Below are positions 26,225 to 35,520 of a stretch of 64,000 bases of DNA, in pieces (the stretch's first letter is position 1; every line of letters begins with the position of its first letter). The stretch is from an uncultured Myroides sp. (lineage in GTDB: Bacteria > Bacteroidota > Bacteroidia > Flavobacteriales > Flavobacteriaceae). The stretch lies in contig CAJYTF010000053.1 of the NCBI GenBank assembly GCA_913777665.1, positions 49,318-113,317 on the forward strand, read 5' to 3'. The notes below the pieces were generated by a model. The model worked only from the letters and a program-made list of their open reading frames with translations, made no database searches and had not been told where the DNA came from. Both the position numbers and the translations under genes were made by a program.

Positions 26225-27216
26225 TGAAAAACATTGCTGTTGTTTTATTAAATTGGAACGGATTAGAACTTTTAAAACAGTTTTTGCCTGTTGTTGAACA
26301 ATTTTCGGCGGAAGCTGTAATTTATGTTGCCGATAATAATTCTACTGATGGATCTAAACAGTTTGTGAATGAAAATTTTCCAACAATAAAATGGATACAG
26401 CTTTCTGATAATTTCGGATACGCCAAAGGATACAACGAGGCCTTAAAACAGGTAAACGACGAATATATTTGTTTGCTGAATACCGATATTGAGGTTACTC
26501 AAAACTGGTTACAACCTATTTTAGATTTGTTCAAAAAAGATGATTCTATTGGAATTATCCAGCCAAAAATATTAGATTTTAAGAACAAAGAATATTTTGA
26601 ATATGCGGGTGCAGCAGGCGGATTTATTGATAAATATGGTTTTCCGTTTTGTAGAGGAAGAATTTTTGACACATTAGAAAAAGACGAAAATCAATACCAA
26701 ACGCAAGAAATTTTTTGGGCATCGGGAGCTTGTTTTTTTATTCGAAACAGTATTTTTAAACAGTTAAACGGTTTTGATGACCATTTTTTTGCGCATCAGG
26801 AAGAAATTGATTTATGCTGGCGCGCTTTCAACCAAAATGTAAAAGTTTATTATTGTAATGAAAGTTTGGTTTATCATATTGGCGGAGCCACTTTAAAAAA
26901 ATCAAACCCGCAGAAAACCCTTTTAAACTTTCGGAATTCGTTGTTTATGCTGTATAAAAATCTTCCAAAAGAAGATCGTTTTGGTATAATTTTTAAACGA
27001 TTGTGTTTGGACGGTTTGGCTGGTGTAAAATTATTTTTGAGTTTACAGCCACTCCATACCTTTGCAATTATAAAGGCTCATTTTGCTTATTATGGCAATC
27101 TTTCAAAGCTAAAAAACAAGCAGGTTCTAAATCCTAAATCAAATTATTTTTATACCCATAATATTGTTTTTGATTACTTTTTAAAGGGAAAGAAAAAGTT
27201 TCATCAACTTAAATAA
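26224..27216 (+). CDS. Glycosyltransferase family 2 protein
   Basis: A 330-residue GT-A type transferase. It begins with VVLLNWNGLELL, has YVADNNSTDGS in the nucleotide-sugar site, the LLNTDIEV DxD-like motif, and GASGACFFIR...FDDHFFAHQEEIDLCWR-type segments typical of rhamnosyl-transferase-like GT2 enzymes (the ED in the last segment is the usual catalytic base region). The product is likely a cell-surface polysaccharide or glycoprotein glycan; the sugar is unknown. It converges with the TIGR02757 gene with only 4 bp between them. Confidence 0.85.
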   Translation: MKNIAVVLLNWNGLELLKQFLPVVEQFSAEAVIYVADNNSTDGSKQFVNENFPTIKWIQLSDNFGYAKGYNEALKQVNDEYICLLNTDIEVTQNWLQPILDLFKKDDSIGIIQPKILDFKNKEYFEYAGAAGGFIDKYGFPFCRGRIFDTLEKDENQYQTQEIFWASGACFFIRNSIFKQLNGFDDHFFAHQEEIDLCWRAFNQNVKVYYCNESLVYHIGGATLKKSNPQKTLLNFRNSLFMLYKNLPKEDRFGIIFKRLCLDGLAGVKLFLSLQPLHTFAIIKAHFAYYGNLSKLKNKQVLNPKSNYFYTHNIVFDYFLKGKKKFHQLK

Positions 27217-27220
27217 GTTT

Positions 27221-27985
27221 CTACTTTATTCCTTCAAAAACACCTAATCCAAATAAGGCAAAATCATATTTAACAGGATCTGTCGGATCGAATTTTCTCA
27301 ACGCCTCATCTAATTCCATTAATGCTTTTTGATCGTTTTGTTTTCGGTTTAGAATACCCAAAGCTCGAGCTACATTTCCTGAATGAACATCCAAAGGACA
27401 AGACAATTCGCTTGGAGAAATAGTATTCCAAATACCAAAATCGACTCCGTTTCTATCTTTACGCGAAACCCAGCGTAAAAACATGTTTATCCTCTTCGAC
27501 GAAGAGCCTTTTAACGGATCGGAAATATGTTTGGTAGTTCGCAGCGGATGATCAATTTCAAAAAAGATCTTTTTAAATTCTGATATTCTGTTTTGCAGAT
27601 TTATGGAATTATTCGCAGAAAAAACGTTTTCCAATCCACCATGATTCTTGTAAATATTTCGAAGCGATTTAATAAAGTATCTAAAATCTTCTGAATTAAA
27701 CGTTCTGTGAACAATATTATCAATGGCTTCAATCTGATTATTTGAGGCATTCATAACAAAATCAAATGGATTATTTCCCATAACATCCATCATTTTGGTA
27801 GCGCTGTTAATAATCATTTTACGATTTCCCCAAGCAATGGTCGATGCCAGAAAACCACTGATTTCAATATCTTCTTTTATCTTATATCGATGTGGAATCT
27901 GTATAGGATCGCTTTCAATAAAATTGGGGTTGTTGTACTGATCTGCTTTAAAATCAAGATAATCTTTTAGTTCTTCGAAATTCAT
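27221..27985 (-). CDS. TIGR02757-family protein
   Basis: A 254-residue protein that I recognise as the Bacteroidota/Spirochaete TIGR02757 family, of unknown function. Visible marks are DYLDFKADQYNNP at the start, ASTIAWGNRKMI, FLRWVSRKDRNGVDFGIW and LDVHSGNVARALGILNRKQND. The last two resemble segments of DNA glycosylase-like helix-hairpin-helix proteins, but no catalytic claim can be made. It is monocistronic. Confidence 0.82.
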   Translation of the reverse strand: MNFEELKDYLDFKADQYNNPNFIESDPIQIPHRYKIKEDIEISGFLASTIAWGNRKMIINSATKMMDVMGNNPFDFVMNASNNQIEAIDNIVHRTFNSEDFRYFIKSLRNIYKNHGGLENVFSANNSINLQNRISEFKKIFFEIDHPLRTTKHISDPLKGSSSKRINMFLRWVSRKDRNGVDFGIWNTISPSELSCPLDVHSGNVARALGILNRKQNDQKALMELDEALRKFDPTDPVKYDFALFGLGVFEGIK

Positions 27986-28013
27986 TCTACAAAATTAAGG
28001 AAGATTTTTCAAG

Positions 28014-28068
28014 CCAAAAAAATAAAATCCTTTAAAAGTAGACTGCACCCAAAAGCTTAAAGGATTTT
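28014..28068 (-). terminator. Terminator overlapping the ppx stop codon
   Basis: AAAATCCTTTAA (28024-28035) and TTAAAGGATTTT (28057-28068) form a perfect 12-bp stem with a 21-nt loop; on the minus strand it is followed by a T-run (28023-28014). The right arm includes the last codons of the ppx gene. Confidence 0.65.
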
Positions 28069-28971
28069 GTTTATCGTGATTTTTGTATTCTTGTAGTACA
28101 TTGCTTTTACAATACCGTCTGAAAGTCCGATTTTTGGTACGTAAATATGTTTGGCATTACTCCATTTCATTGCATTAACGTAAATTTTAATGGCAGGAAT
28201 AATAACGTCGGCGCGGTCTGTATTTAATCCTAAAGTATAAATACGTTCTTCGTACGACAGGGAATTTAAGTATTTAAAACGCTGAACCAAATAACTTTGG
28301 GTTAATGGTTTATCGTTGGTCTTACCCGACATTTTAAATATTTTGTTGATGTTTCCGCCCGATCCTATTATTTCAACATTTGATAAATTTTCAGTGTGGG
28401 TTTTAATCCATTTTTCAATTTCTTGCCAAACACTTTCGGTTACCATATTGTTCAACAAACGAACAGTTCCGTTTTTGAAGGACTTCGAAACAATTTGTTT
28501 TCCGTTTGAAAACAGCGTAAACTCGGTACTTCCACCACCGACATCAACATACAAATAATGTCCGTCGTTTTTGATGTACGATTCCAAATCGGAATTGGCA
28601 ATAATGGCAGCTTCGGTTTTTCCTTCAATAATATCGATATTTATTTTTGCTTTTTTCGCAATTTCTTCAACCAAATCTTTACCATTATATGCTTCGCGCA
28701 TTGCCGACGTTGCACAAGCAGCGTATTGTTCAACCTTATAAACATCCATTAACAATTTAAACGCTTTCATGGCTTTTACCATACGTTCTGCACTTTCTTC
28801 GGAAATTTCGCCTACTGTAAAAGCATCCTGACCCAAACGAATGGGTACGCGAATTAAATGACTTTTGTTAAACTGCGTAGGTTTGTTTTCTTCTTCGATA
28901 ACGTTGGCTATAAGCAATCGCATAGCATTAGAACCAATATCAATTGCTGCGTATTTTTTTATTTTTATCAT
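28057..28971 (-). CDS. Ppx/GppA-family exopolyphosphatase
   Basis: A 304-residue ASKHA-fold phosphatase, expected to remove terminal phosphate from polyphosphate or from pppGpp. Motifs are AAIDIGSNAMRLLI (phosphate 1), YVDVGGGSTEFTLF (phosphate 2) and GSGGNINKIF (adenosine-like). It is the short version that lacks the C-terminal HD-type extension of E. coli Ppx. It follows ppk1 with a one-base overlap, so synthesis and breakdown of polyphosphate are encoded together. Confidence 0.9.
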   Translation of the reverse strand: MIKIKKYAAIDIGSNAMRLLIANVIEEENKPTQFNKSHLIRVPIRLGQDAFTVGEISEESAERMVKAMKAFKLLMDVYKVEQYAACATSAMREAYNGKDLVEEIAKKAKINIDIIEGKTEAAIIANSDLESYIKNDGHYLYVDVGGGSTEFTLFSNGKQIVSKSFKNGTVRLLNNMVTESVWQEIEKWIKTHTENLSNVEIIGSGGNINKIFKMSGKTNDKPLTQSYLVQRFKYLNSLSYEERIYTLGLNTDRADVIIPAIKIYVNAMKWSNAKHIYVPKIGLSDGIVKAMYYKNTKITINKIL

Positions 28972-31061
28972 TAATCTAAAACCACTTCTATTTTATTTCT
29001 GTAATAATTGTAAAGCTCTTCTTGTGCTTTAAAACGTTCTTCACCTAATCGGCGGTAACGGTTTTCTAATCGTTCAGAATGCAAACGCACTTTTACGTTT
29101 CCTTTCCAATAAATTTTAAAGGTATCAATCAATTCGGTTTTAATGGCATCATCGTAAATCGGACAAGTAACTTCTACTCTTTCATCGATATTTCGAGTCA
29201 TAAAATCGGCAGATGAAATATAAACTTTTGCTTCTTCATCGGTTCCAAAAATATAAATTCGTGAATGTTCCAATAAATTGTCCACAATACTTACTGCTTC
29301 GATATTATCGCTTAAACCGGGAACGCCAGGAATTAAACAGCAAATTCCGCGAACGATCAATTGAACTTTAACTCCGGCACGACTTGCATCGTACAATTTA
29401 TCGATCATTTTATAATCAGACAAGCTGTTCATTTTCAATCGAATCATTGCTGGTTTATCGTTCAGGGCTTTTTCAATTTCGTCTTCTATCAGTTTTGTGA
29501 ATTTTGATCGAGTATAATGCGGCGAAACAATTAAATCTTTATAACGATAAATTTTATAGTTCACTTCAAAAAATTCAAACACCTTATTAACCTCTTTCAT
29601 AATTCGGCTGTCTGACGTTAAAACGGTTACATCGGTATAAATATTCGATGTACTTTCGTTGAAATTCCCTGTTGAAACAAAGCCGTAACGCTTAATTTTC
29701 TTACCTTCTAAACGTTCAACCACACAAATTTTACTGTGAACTTTTAATCCTTTTACACCAAAAATAAGTTTAATACCTTCTGCCTGCATAATTTCGGCAT
29801 AATTGATATTACTGGTTTCATCGAACCTTGCCTGTAATTCAATTTGTACTGTAACTTGTTTGCCATTTTTCGCAGCATTAATCAATGACGATATAATTTG
29901 CGAATTTTTTGCCAAACGATACAAGGTGATTTTTATGCTGGTAACTTTTGGATCTAATGCTGCTTCGCGTAAAAATTTTACTACATAATTAAACGATTGA
30001 AATGGTGTGTGAACCAGAAAATCTTTATGTTTTATCTGCTGAATGATGCTTCCTTCGATACTTAAACCACTAACTGGCAACGGATTTAATTTACCAATTG
30101 TAAGATCTTTTCTGCCTAAATTAGGAAAATTCATATAATCGCGACGGTTGTGGTAACGTCCGCCAGGAATGATACTGTCAACCGCCTCAATATCCATTTT
30201 ATCTAAAAAGAAATCAAGGGTATCTTTGTCAATTTTGCTGTCGTATACAAAACGTACCACCTCACCTACTCTGCGTTCACGAACAGAATTCGATATCTTT
30301 TCAAGGAAAGATTTATGTAAATCAGAATCAAAATCTAATTCGGCATCACGAGTGATTTTTATCATATGAGCCGAAATATTTTCATAATCGAAAATAGAAA
30401 AAATATTGTCTAAATTCATTCTGATCACATCATCAAGCATAATAATATACTGCTTTCCATCGATCGCAGGTAATTCTACAAAACGATTGATTTGTGCAGG
30501 AATTTCAATCAATGCATAACGGGTACGTTTTTTTAAAGATTTCACAGAATCTTCGGTAGTTTTTTTAACCATTTTTACGGCTAAATATCCATAGGAGTCT
30601 CGCACTAAAGGAAATTCGGCTAAATCATTCAAGATAATGGTCACTAAAACCGGACTTACCTTATGTATAAAAAATTCATGGATAAAATCTATTTGCTCTT
30701 TAGTAACCTGAGTTTCATCAACAATAAAAATGCCTTCATTCTCTAATTCGGTTTCAATTTCCTGCAAAATAGACAAACTTTTTGCTTGTTGTTTAATTAC
30801 AATTTCGGTAATTTCTTGCAACAAAGTTTTTGCCTGGACACCGTTTATTAATTTCTTATTGTTATCCTTTGAAATGGAAATTCTTCGGACAGTAGCATAT
30901 CGTACCCTAAAAAATTCATCTAAATTATTCGAGAAAATTCCTAAAAACCTTAAACGGTCTAATAATGGAACGGTATGATCTGCAGCTTCTTGTAAAACAC
31001 GTTCGTTAAAAGCCAGCCAGCTTTTTTCTCTGTCAATATATTTTGGTTGGTTAATTTGCAT
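28971..31061 (-). CDS. ppk1: Polyphosphate kinase 1
   Basis: A 696-residue enzyme that builds polyphosphate from ATP. The four PPK1 domains are present in order: N-terminal IDREKSWLAFNERVL, the head domain, then two phospholipase-D-like catalytic domains. The autophosphorylated histidine is in KVHSKICVVER, with the second catalytic-site histidine region in LEHSRIYIFG. Length is standard. Overlaps with ppx (1 bp) and the SixA-type gene (11 bp) indicate one operon of three genes. Confidence 0.95.
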   Translation of the reverse strand: MQINQPKYIDREKSWLAFNERVLQEAADHTVPLLDRLRFLGIFSNNLDEFFRVRYATVRRISISKDNNKKLINGVQAKTLLQEITEIVIKQQAKSLSILQEIETELENEGIFIVDETQVTKEQIDFIHEFFIHKVSPVLVTIILNDLAEFPLVRDSYGYLAVKMVKKTTEDSVKSLKKRTRYALIEIPAQINRFVELPAIDGKQYIIMLDDVIRMNLDNIFSIFDYENISAHMIKITRDAELDFDSDLHKSFLEKISNSVRERRVGEVVRFVYDSKIDKDTLDFFLDKMDIEAVDSIIPGGRYHNRRDYMNFPNLGRKDLTIGKLNPLPVSGLSIEGSIIQQIKHKDFLVHTPFQSFNYVVKFLREAALDPKVTSIKITLYRLAKNSQIISSLINAAKNGKQVTVQIELQARFDETSNINYAEIMQAEGIKLIFGVKGLKVHSKICVVERLEGKKIKRYGFVSTGNFNESTSNIYTDVTVLTSDSRIMKEVNKVFEFFEVNYKIYRYKDLIVSPHYTRSKFTKLIEDEIEKALNDKPAMIRLKMNSLSDYKMIDKLYDASRAGVKVQLIVRGICCLIPGVPGLSDNIEAVSIVDNLLEHSRIYIFGTDEEAKVYISSADFMTRNIDERVEVTCPIYDDAIKTELIDTFKIYWKGNVKVRLHSERLENRYRRLGEERFKAQEELYNYYRNKIEVVLD

Positions 31062-31545
31062 TTATTAAATCTTTTGGAAACAGGGTATCTATAACTTTAC
31101 CGTTTTTGATAATGTCCCAACTTTCCTCCTCGAATTCTAATATAACAACTCCAGAAGTAGGAACATTTTCAATGTATTTGTTGCCAAATGTATTAACAAA
31201 ATCGGTAATTGCATTGTTGTGACCAAAAATAATTAGGCTTGGAACGGTATCTTTACAATTTCTTATTGATTTGGTTAAACTGCCTGAATCAAACGTATAT
31301 AAATCGTTTTTTAAAACGGTTAATTCTTGTGGAATATTTAAAACTTCATTAAAAATTTTTGCGGTATCGTGAGCCCTTTTTGCAGTGCTTGACCAGATTA
31401 AGAATCGTTCAGGAAGATCTTTTTTTATTTTTTCAAAAATGAAATTTGAATTTTTAATGCCTTTGTTGGTTAAAGGTCTTTCGTGATCTTCTAAAGGCAT
31501 TTCCCAAGACGATTTTCCGTGCCGAATTAATATCAACTTTTTCAT
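31051..31545 (-). CDS. SixA-type histidine phosphatase
   Basis: A 164-residue branch-2-like histidine phosphatase that starts MKKLILIRHGKSSWE, the RHG motif that forms the phosphohistidine. A second His lies in IFGHNNAITDF. In other bacteria SixA dephosphorylates phosphohistidine proteins; the substrate here is unknown. I choose ATG 31545 because the upstream extension is AT-rich and precedes the RHG strand. It heads the polyphosphate operon and overlaps ppk1 by 11 bp. Confidence 0.85.
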   Translation of the reverse strand: MKKLILIRHGKSSWEMPLEDHERPLTNKGIKNSNFIFEKIKKDLPERFLIWSSTAKRAHDTAKIFNEVLNIPQELTVLKNDLYTFDSGSLTKSIRNCKDTVPSLIIFGHNNAITDFVNTFGNKYIENVPTSGVVILEFEEESWDIIKNGKVIDTLFPKDLINAN

Positions 31546-31646
31546 AACATTCAATTTTTTACAAATGATATTTATTTTACTAAATATAAAAAAAATCATT
31601 AAGTATTATTTAAGATCAATCATTTTTTTTGTGGTAAAAGTTTGAT

Positions 31647-31654
31647 TATTTTTG
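31647..31654 (+). promoter_or_regulatory. -7 element TATTTTTG
   Basis: A perfect TAnnTTTG 20 nt before the ATG at 31675, with TTTG at 31628-31631 as a possible -33 element (15-bp spacing, shorter than ideal). Confidence 0.5.
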
Positions 31655-31674
31655 TTAAAATTTAATTAACAGTA

Positions 31675-32196
31675 ATGAATAAAATAGGTATCGAACTAAA
31701 ATGGGCTGCAATTATCACTGCTTTTTCCTGTTTGTGGGCTGCTTTAGAAAATGCTTTGGGGTATCATAAAGATTTTAGCAATATTATAGGAATTGCCTTT
31801 TTGTACTACATTATTTTAACCTTTTTATGGTCAATAGCATTTATCGATAAGAAAAAATCGTTAGGTAAAAATGCTGTTTGGGAGTTTAAAAATGCTTTTA
31901 AATTTGGGTTATTTTTAACCGGTTTAACCACACTTTTAAGCCCTATTGCGCAATACATTATTTACGAAACTATTTCGCCTGATTATTTTAACAACATTAT
32001 AGAATATCAATTATCAAAAGGCAGACAAACCCGCGAAAGTTTAGAATTAATTCACAACATGAATTTCACTATTCGTCAGGGTGTAATGAATGCATTGTCG
32101 TTAGGTGTGATTTATTCTGCACTGTACGCATGGGTTTTTAAAACCAAGAAAAATACGGTTGTTGTGCCTGTTACTAACTCAAAAAAGAAGAAATAA
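31675..32196 (+). CDS. DUF4199-family membrane protein
   Basis: A 173-residue protein with four hydrophobic helices: residues 8-27, 38-56, about 78-100 and 130-150. The IELKWAAIITAFSCLWAALENALG opening is typical of DUF4199 proteins in Bacteroidota, function unknown. It ends one base before the kdsA start, so it probably shares the transcript. Confidence 0.75.
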   Translation: MNKIGIELKWAAIITAFSCLWAALENALGYHKDFSNIIGIAFLYYIILTFLWSIAFIDKKKSLGKNAVWEFKNAFKFGLFLTGLTTLLSPIAQYIIYETISPDYFNNIIEYQLSKGRQTRESLELIHNMNFTIRQGVMNALSLGVIYSALYAWVFKTKKNTVVVPVTNSKKKK

Positions 32197-32197
32197 G

Positions 32198-33016
32198 ATG
32201 AATTTACAGAATATACCAAATATTAAACATTTAGAAAGCGATAATTTCTTTTTGCTTGCAGGGCCTTGTGCCATTGAAAACGAAGAAATGGCTTTTAGAA
32301 TTGCCGAACGATTAGTTACGATTACAGATCGCTTACAGATTCCATTGGTTTTTAAAGGATCTTTTAAAAAAGCAAACCGTTCAAGAATTGATTCTTTTAC
32401 AGGAATTGGTGATGAAAAGGCTTTAAAAATTCTGCAAAAGGTTTCTAAAGAATTTAATGTACCAACGGTTACAGATATTCACGAAAGCTCTGATGCTGAT
32501 TTGGCTGCGGCTTATGTTGATGTTTTACAGATTCCTGCATTTTTGGTACGTCAGACCGATTTGGTTGTGGCTGCTGCAAAAACCGGTAAAACAGTCAATT
32601 TAAAGAAAGGACAATTTATGAGTCCTGAAAGTATGAAACACGCCGTACAAAAAGTGTTGGATTGCGAAAATGAAAACGTAATGGTTACCGATCGCGGAAC
32701 CATGTTTGGCTATCAGGATATGATTGTTGATTATCGTGGAATTCCTACCATGCAGAATTATGCAACTACGGTTTTAGATATTACGCATTCGCTTCAACAA
32801 CCAAATCAGGCAAGTGGTGTAACCGGCGGAAGACCCGATTTAATTGAAACGGTTGCAAAAGCCGGAATTGCAGTTGGCGTGGATGGAATTTTTATTGAAA
32901 CACATTTTGATCCTGCAAATGCAAAAAGCGATGGTGCTAACATGCTACATTTAGATCATTTTGAACCTTTAATGGAAAAGTTGGTTGCCATTCGTCAAAC
33001 GGTTAATAAGTTTTAA
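32198..33016 (+). CDS. kdsA: 3-deoxy-8-phosphooctulonate (KDO-8-P) synthase
   Basis: A 272-residue DAHP-synthase-fold enzyme that condenses arabinose 5-phosphate with phosphoenolpyruvate, the first KDO step for lipopolysaccharide. Motifs: FFLLAGPCAIENEE at the start, FKGSFKKANRSR in the substrate loop, LVRQTDLVVAAAKTGKTVNLKKGQF, VTDRGTMFGYQDM and GVDGIFIETHFDP. It lacks the Cys that marks metal-dependent forms next to the opening lysine region; I did not resolve metal dependence. The start at 32198 removes an implausible 13-residue extension. Confidence 0.94.
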   Translation: MNLQNIPNIKHLESDNFFLLAGPCAIENEEMAFRIAERLVTITDRLQIPLVFKGSFKKANRSRIDSFTGIGDEKALKILQKVSKEFNVPTVTDIHESSDADLAAAYVDVLQIPAFLVRQTDLVVAAAKTGKTVNLKKGQFMSPESMKHAVQKVLDCENENVMVTDRGTMFGYQDMIVDYRGIPTMQNYATTVLDITHSLQQPNQASGVTGGRPDLIETVAKAGIAVGVDGIFIETHFDPANAKSDGANMLHLDHFEPLMEKLVAIRQTVNKF

Positions 33017-33029
33017 ACGGTTATTATCT

Positions 33030-33836
33030 ATGAAGAAAATCAGCATATTGGGTGCAGGTTGGTTGGGAAATCCGCTGGCATTGCAATTAAAATCAAACGG
33101 AAACCAATTAAAAGTTTCGACAACAACTCCTGAAAAAATTTCGTTTTTTAACGAAAATGGAATAGAGAGTTTTATTGTGAATGTAGGTTCAAATCCCGAT
33201 ACAGACAATCTTGATAATTTATTAACTGATACCGATATCCTTATTATCACAATTCCACCGGGGCGAACACAACAGGTTGAAGATAATTATGTAGATAAAA
33301 TAAAAGCGGTTATTCCGTTTATAGAAAAACACGGTGTTAAAAATGTTATTTACACAAGTTCTACCACGGTTTATCTTTCTTTGGAAGGAAATGTGAATGA
33401 AGAAACACCAATTGTTCCTGTTTCTGAAATGGATCAGCAAATTTTCGAAATTGAAAACCTACTTTTAAATAACAATAATTTTAATGCTACCATTCTTCGT
33501 TTGGGTGGATTAATCGGTGAAGATCGTCACCCGGTTCATTTTATCGTAAGAAAAGATATTGTAACAGAAGCGAACAATCCGGTTAATATGGTTCATAGAA
33601 ATGATATTATTCGATTTGTAGAAAAGATCATCGAAAACGAAATTCCAAATGATGTTTTTAATATTGTAGCTCCTGTTAATTTAAATCGAAGAGATTTTTA
33701 TACGCAAGAAGCAAACAAATTAGGACTTTCTCCCCTACCCAATTTTACTGACAATCCCAATGCGGATATGCGAAAAGTAAGCGGCGAAAAAATCAGCAAG
33801 AAATATGGCTTGGATTATTTATATCTGCTAGATTAA
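33030..33836 (+). CDS. NAD(P)-dependent epimerase/SDR-like protein (YeeZ type)
   Basis: A 268-residue Rossmann protein beginning MKKISILGAGWLGNPLALQL, with the GAGWLG dinucleotide loop. A later YTSSTTVY segment is like the SDR catalytic serine region, but the tyrosine-x3-lysine is not evident (VYLSLEG), so catalysis may be different or absent. It resembles YeeZ-like proteins. I take ATG 33030 as the start. It lies 13 bp after kdsA and probably shares its transcript. Confidence 0.75.
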   Translation: MKKISILGAGWLGNPLALQLKSNGNQLKVSTTTPEKISFFNENGIESFIVNVGSNPDTDNLDNLLTDTDILIITIPPGRTQQVEDNYVDKIKAVIPFIEKHGVKNVIYTSSTTVYLSLEGNVNEETPIVPVSEMDQQIFEIENLLLNNNNFNATILRLGGLIGEDRHPVHFIVRKDIVTEANNPVNMVHRNDIIRFVEKIIENEIPNDVFNIVAPVNLNRRDFYTQEANKLGLSPLPNFTDNPNADMRKVSGEKISKKYGLDYLYLLD

Positions 33837-33870
33837 TTACGTTTAAATGAAATTCAGTTATTTTGCCAAA

Positions 33871-33953
33871 GATTCACAGATATATACTTGAAGTGCGCAT
33901 TTAGATAATGATTTGCTTTTCATAAACAATAAGAAAAATCCGTGCATCTGTGG
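33871..33953. repeat. Degenerate inverted repeat with CACAGAT arms
   Basis: GATTCACAGAT (33871-33881) and ATCTGTGG (33946-33953) are inverted, about 65 bp apart. The sequence resembles remnants of an intergenic repeat seen in flavobacteria. The gap 33837-34018 has nothing else I can support. Confidence 0.35.
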
Positions 33954-34018
33954 TTATTTAATAATTTATTGATACCATTTAATTTATTATTACTATTTTA
34001 ACCAAAATTTTTAATCTT

Positions 34019-34792
34019 ATGAAAAAAATATTATTTTTTGGCTTAATTGCCGCAACTACCTTAGGAACAATTCAAGTAAATGCTCAAGACAAAGTAAAAT
34101 TTACAAAAGAGCAGCTTAAAATGATGGATGATGATTTGTTTATTGAAATGTTTACCGGTGTTTCTTCAAAGAAAACTTCGACTGTTATTTTAAAAGATGG
34201 CAGAAAAGTTGAAGGGTCGGCTACAGACATCAACAGAAAAAAAGGACAAATTTATTCTATTGATATTAAAGACGCTTCTGGTAAAAAAACCGAATACAAA
34301 GCAGAAGAAATTGCCGAAATGTACTTGCCAATTTCAGGTATGGCAAAGGCTTCTAAAGTAAACAGCTATTTTGCAAATTCTAAAAACTGGGGACGTAAAA
34401 GTTTGAATAAAACTACAAATCCTGATGAAGTTTATGTGAAAAACGTAAAAGCATCATTGAAAAACAAAAAAGAAGAAAAAGAATTTTTAATGCAATTGAT
34501 AAACCCTGATTTCAGTAGTTTAATTGAAGTTTATGCAGATCCAATTGCATCTGAAACCTCAGGTTTTAGTGTAGGCGGAAGTCCGTCTTTTGGTGGTGGC
34601 GTAACAAAATCGTACTACGTAAAAAAAGGAGATGAGGTTTTATGGCTTAAAAAAGGTGATTTTGAAGATCATTACGCTTTTCTTTTTGGCGATAACGAAG
34701 AATTCATGAAAAATTTCCCTTACAAATCAATTAAATGGGAACATTTAAGCTATTTAGTTGCAGAATATACCAACATAGTTTCAGGTCAATAA
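34019..34792 (+). CDS. Exported protein of unknown function
   Basis: A 257-residue protein with a signal peptide that ends VNAQ (residue 23). The body has a short beta segment, TVILKDGRKVEGSATDI, that resembles an SH3-like or LSm-like barrel strand pair, then KKGQIYSIDIKDASGK. A Gly/Ser-rich loop, SGFSVGGSPSFGGG, precedes the last domain. No catalytic motif. It is monocistronic and ends at a terminator shared with the converging gene. Confidence 0.6.
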   Translation: MKKILFFGLIAATTLGTIQVNAQDKVKFTKEQLKMMDDDLFIEMFTGVSSKKTSTVILKDGRKVEGSATDINRKKGQIYSIDIKDASGKKTEYKAEEIAEMYLPISGMAKASKVNSYFANSKNWGRKSLNKTTNPDEVYVKNVKASLKNKKEEKEFLMQLINPDFSSLIEVYADPIASETSGFSVGGSPSFGGGVTKSYYVKKGDEVLWLKKGDFEDHYAFLFGDNEEFMKNFPYKSIKWEHLSYLVAEYTNIVSGQ

Positions 34793-34811
34793 AAACTTTT
34801 AAATGATATAA

Positions 34812-34840
34812 AACCACTCAATTTGAGTGGTTATTTGTTT
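34812..34840. terminator. Bidirectional terminator
   Basis: AACCACTC (34812-34819) pairs with GAGTGGTT (34825-34832), with A-rich and T-rich flanks; it sits in the 51-bp gap between two converging genes. Confidence 0.75.
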
Positions 34841-34843
34841 TAT

Positions 34844-35161
34844 TTAATTATTGAGTACTTTCTGTTTAGAAAATAAAATTGGATAATTTCGCTCTTTTAA
34901 CCAAATAGAATCATTTGCTTTTGATGTATAATTCCAAATTAGTTCTTTACTAATAGATCTATCTATCATAATTCTATCATTTTCTATTTCATAATTAACT
35001 TTATAATGATTTAACACATTTAAAATACGTTCTCTAAAATAATAATCCATTAGTATCTGTTTTTCAACCAGTCTTTCATTTTCACGAACAATTGGAATAA
35101 ATTCAACTTTACTTGAACACGAACAAAACATCATCAAAATAAAAAAGTACAGTAACTTCAT
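34844..35161 (-). CDS. Small lipoprotein of unknown function
   Basis: A 105-residue protein with a lipobox at MFCSCSS (Cys13 or Cys15). The rest is charged and helical with an AWN-like LIWNYTSKANDSIWLKER segment. No family recognised. It lies 2 bp after the MmcQ/YjbR gene and is the last gene of the satD run. Confidence 0.55.
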   Translation of the reverse strand: MKLLYFFILMMFCSCSSKVEFIPIVRENERLVEKQILMDYYFRERILNVLNHYKVNYEIENDRIMIDRSISKELIWNYTSKANDSIWLKERNYPILFSKQKVLNN

Positions 35162-35163
35162 AA

Positions 35164-35520
35164 CTACATCTCATTTAAAACAGCCTGATCTTTCTTTGTC
35201 AATCCTTTAACCACTAAATCGTAAGAGTTTACAATTAATTCTTTTAGTTGTTTGGTTGAAACATCACTGTTAAAATACACACTGTTCCAATGTTTTTTAC
35301 TCATGTGGTAACCCGGTTTTATGCCGTTGTATTCTGCACGTAATTCTTCGGCTTCATCTGGGTCGCACTTTAAATTACAATACTCAAACTCCTCAATATC
35401 AACCAGACAAAACATTTTGTTCATTACATAAAATACCAGTGTTGTTTTATCGAACGGAAATTTCTCTGTAGCTCCTTTAAACGATAAACAGTAATCGCGA
35501 AAATCTTCTATATTGTTCAT
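35164..35520 (-). CDS. MmcQ/YjbR-family protein
   Basis: A 118-residue protein of the YjbR fold. Marks are the opening IEDFRDYCLSFKGATEKFPFD, FKLCKCDP-like LKCDPDEAEELRAEY, and GYHMSKKHWNSVYF, in which the His-Trp pair is conserved. The family resembles double-wing DNA-binding proteins, but the role is unknown. It overlaps the DUF3307 gene by 4 bp (ATGA). Confidence 0.85.
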   Translation of the reverse strand: MNNIEDFRDYCLSFKGATEKFPFDKTTLVFYVMNKMFCLVDIEEFEYCNLKCDPDEAEELRAEYNGIKPGYHMSKKHWNSVYFNSDVSTKQLKELIVNSYDLVVKGLTKKDQAVLNEM

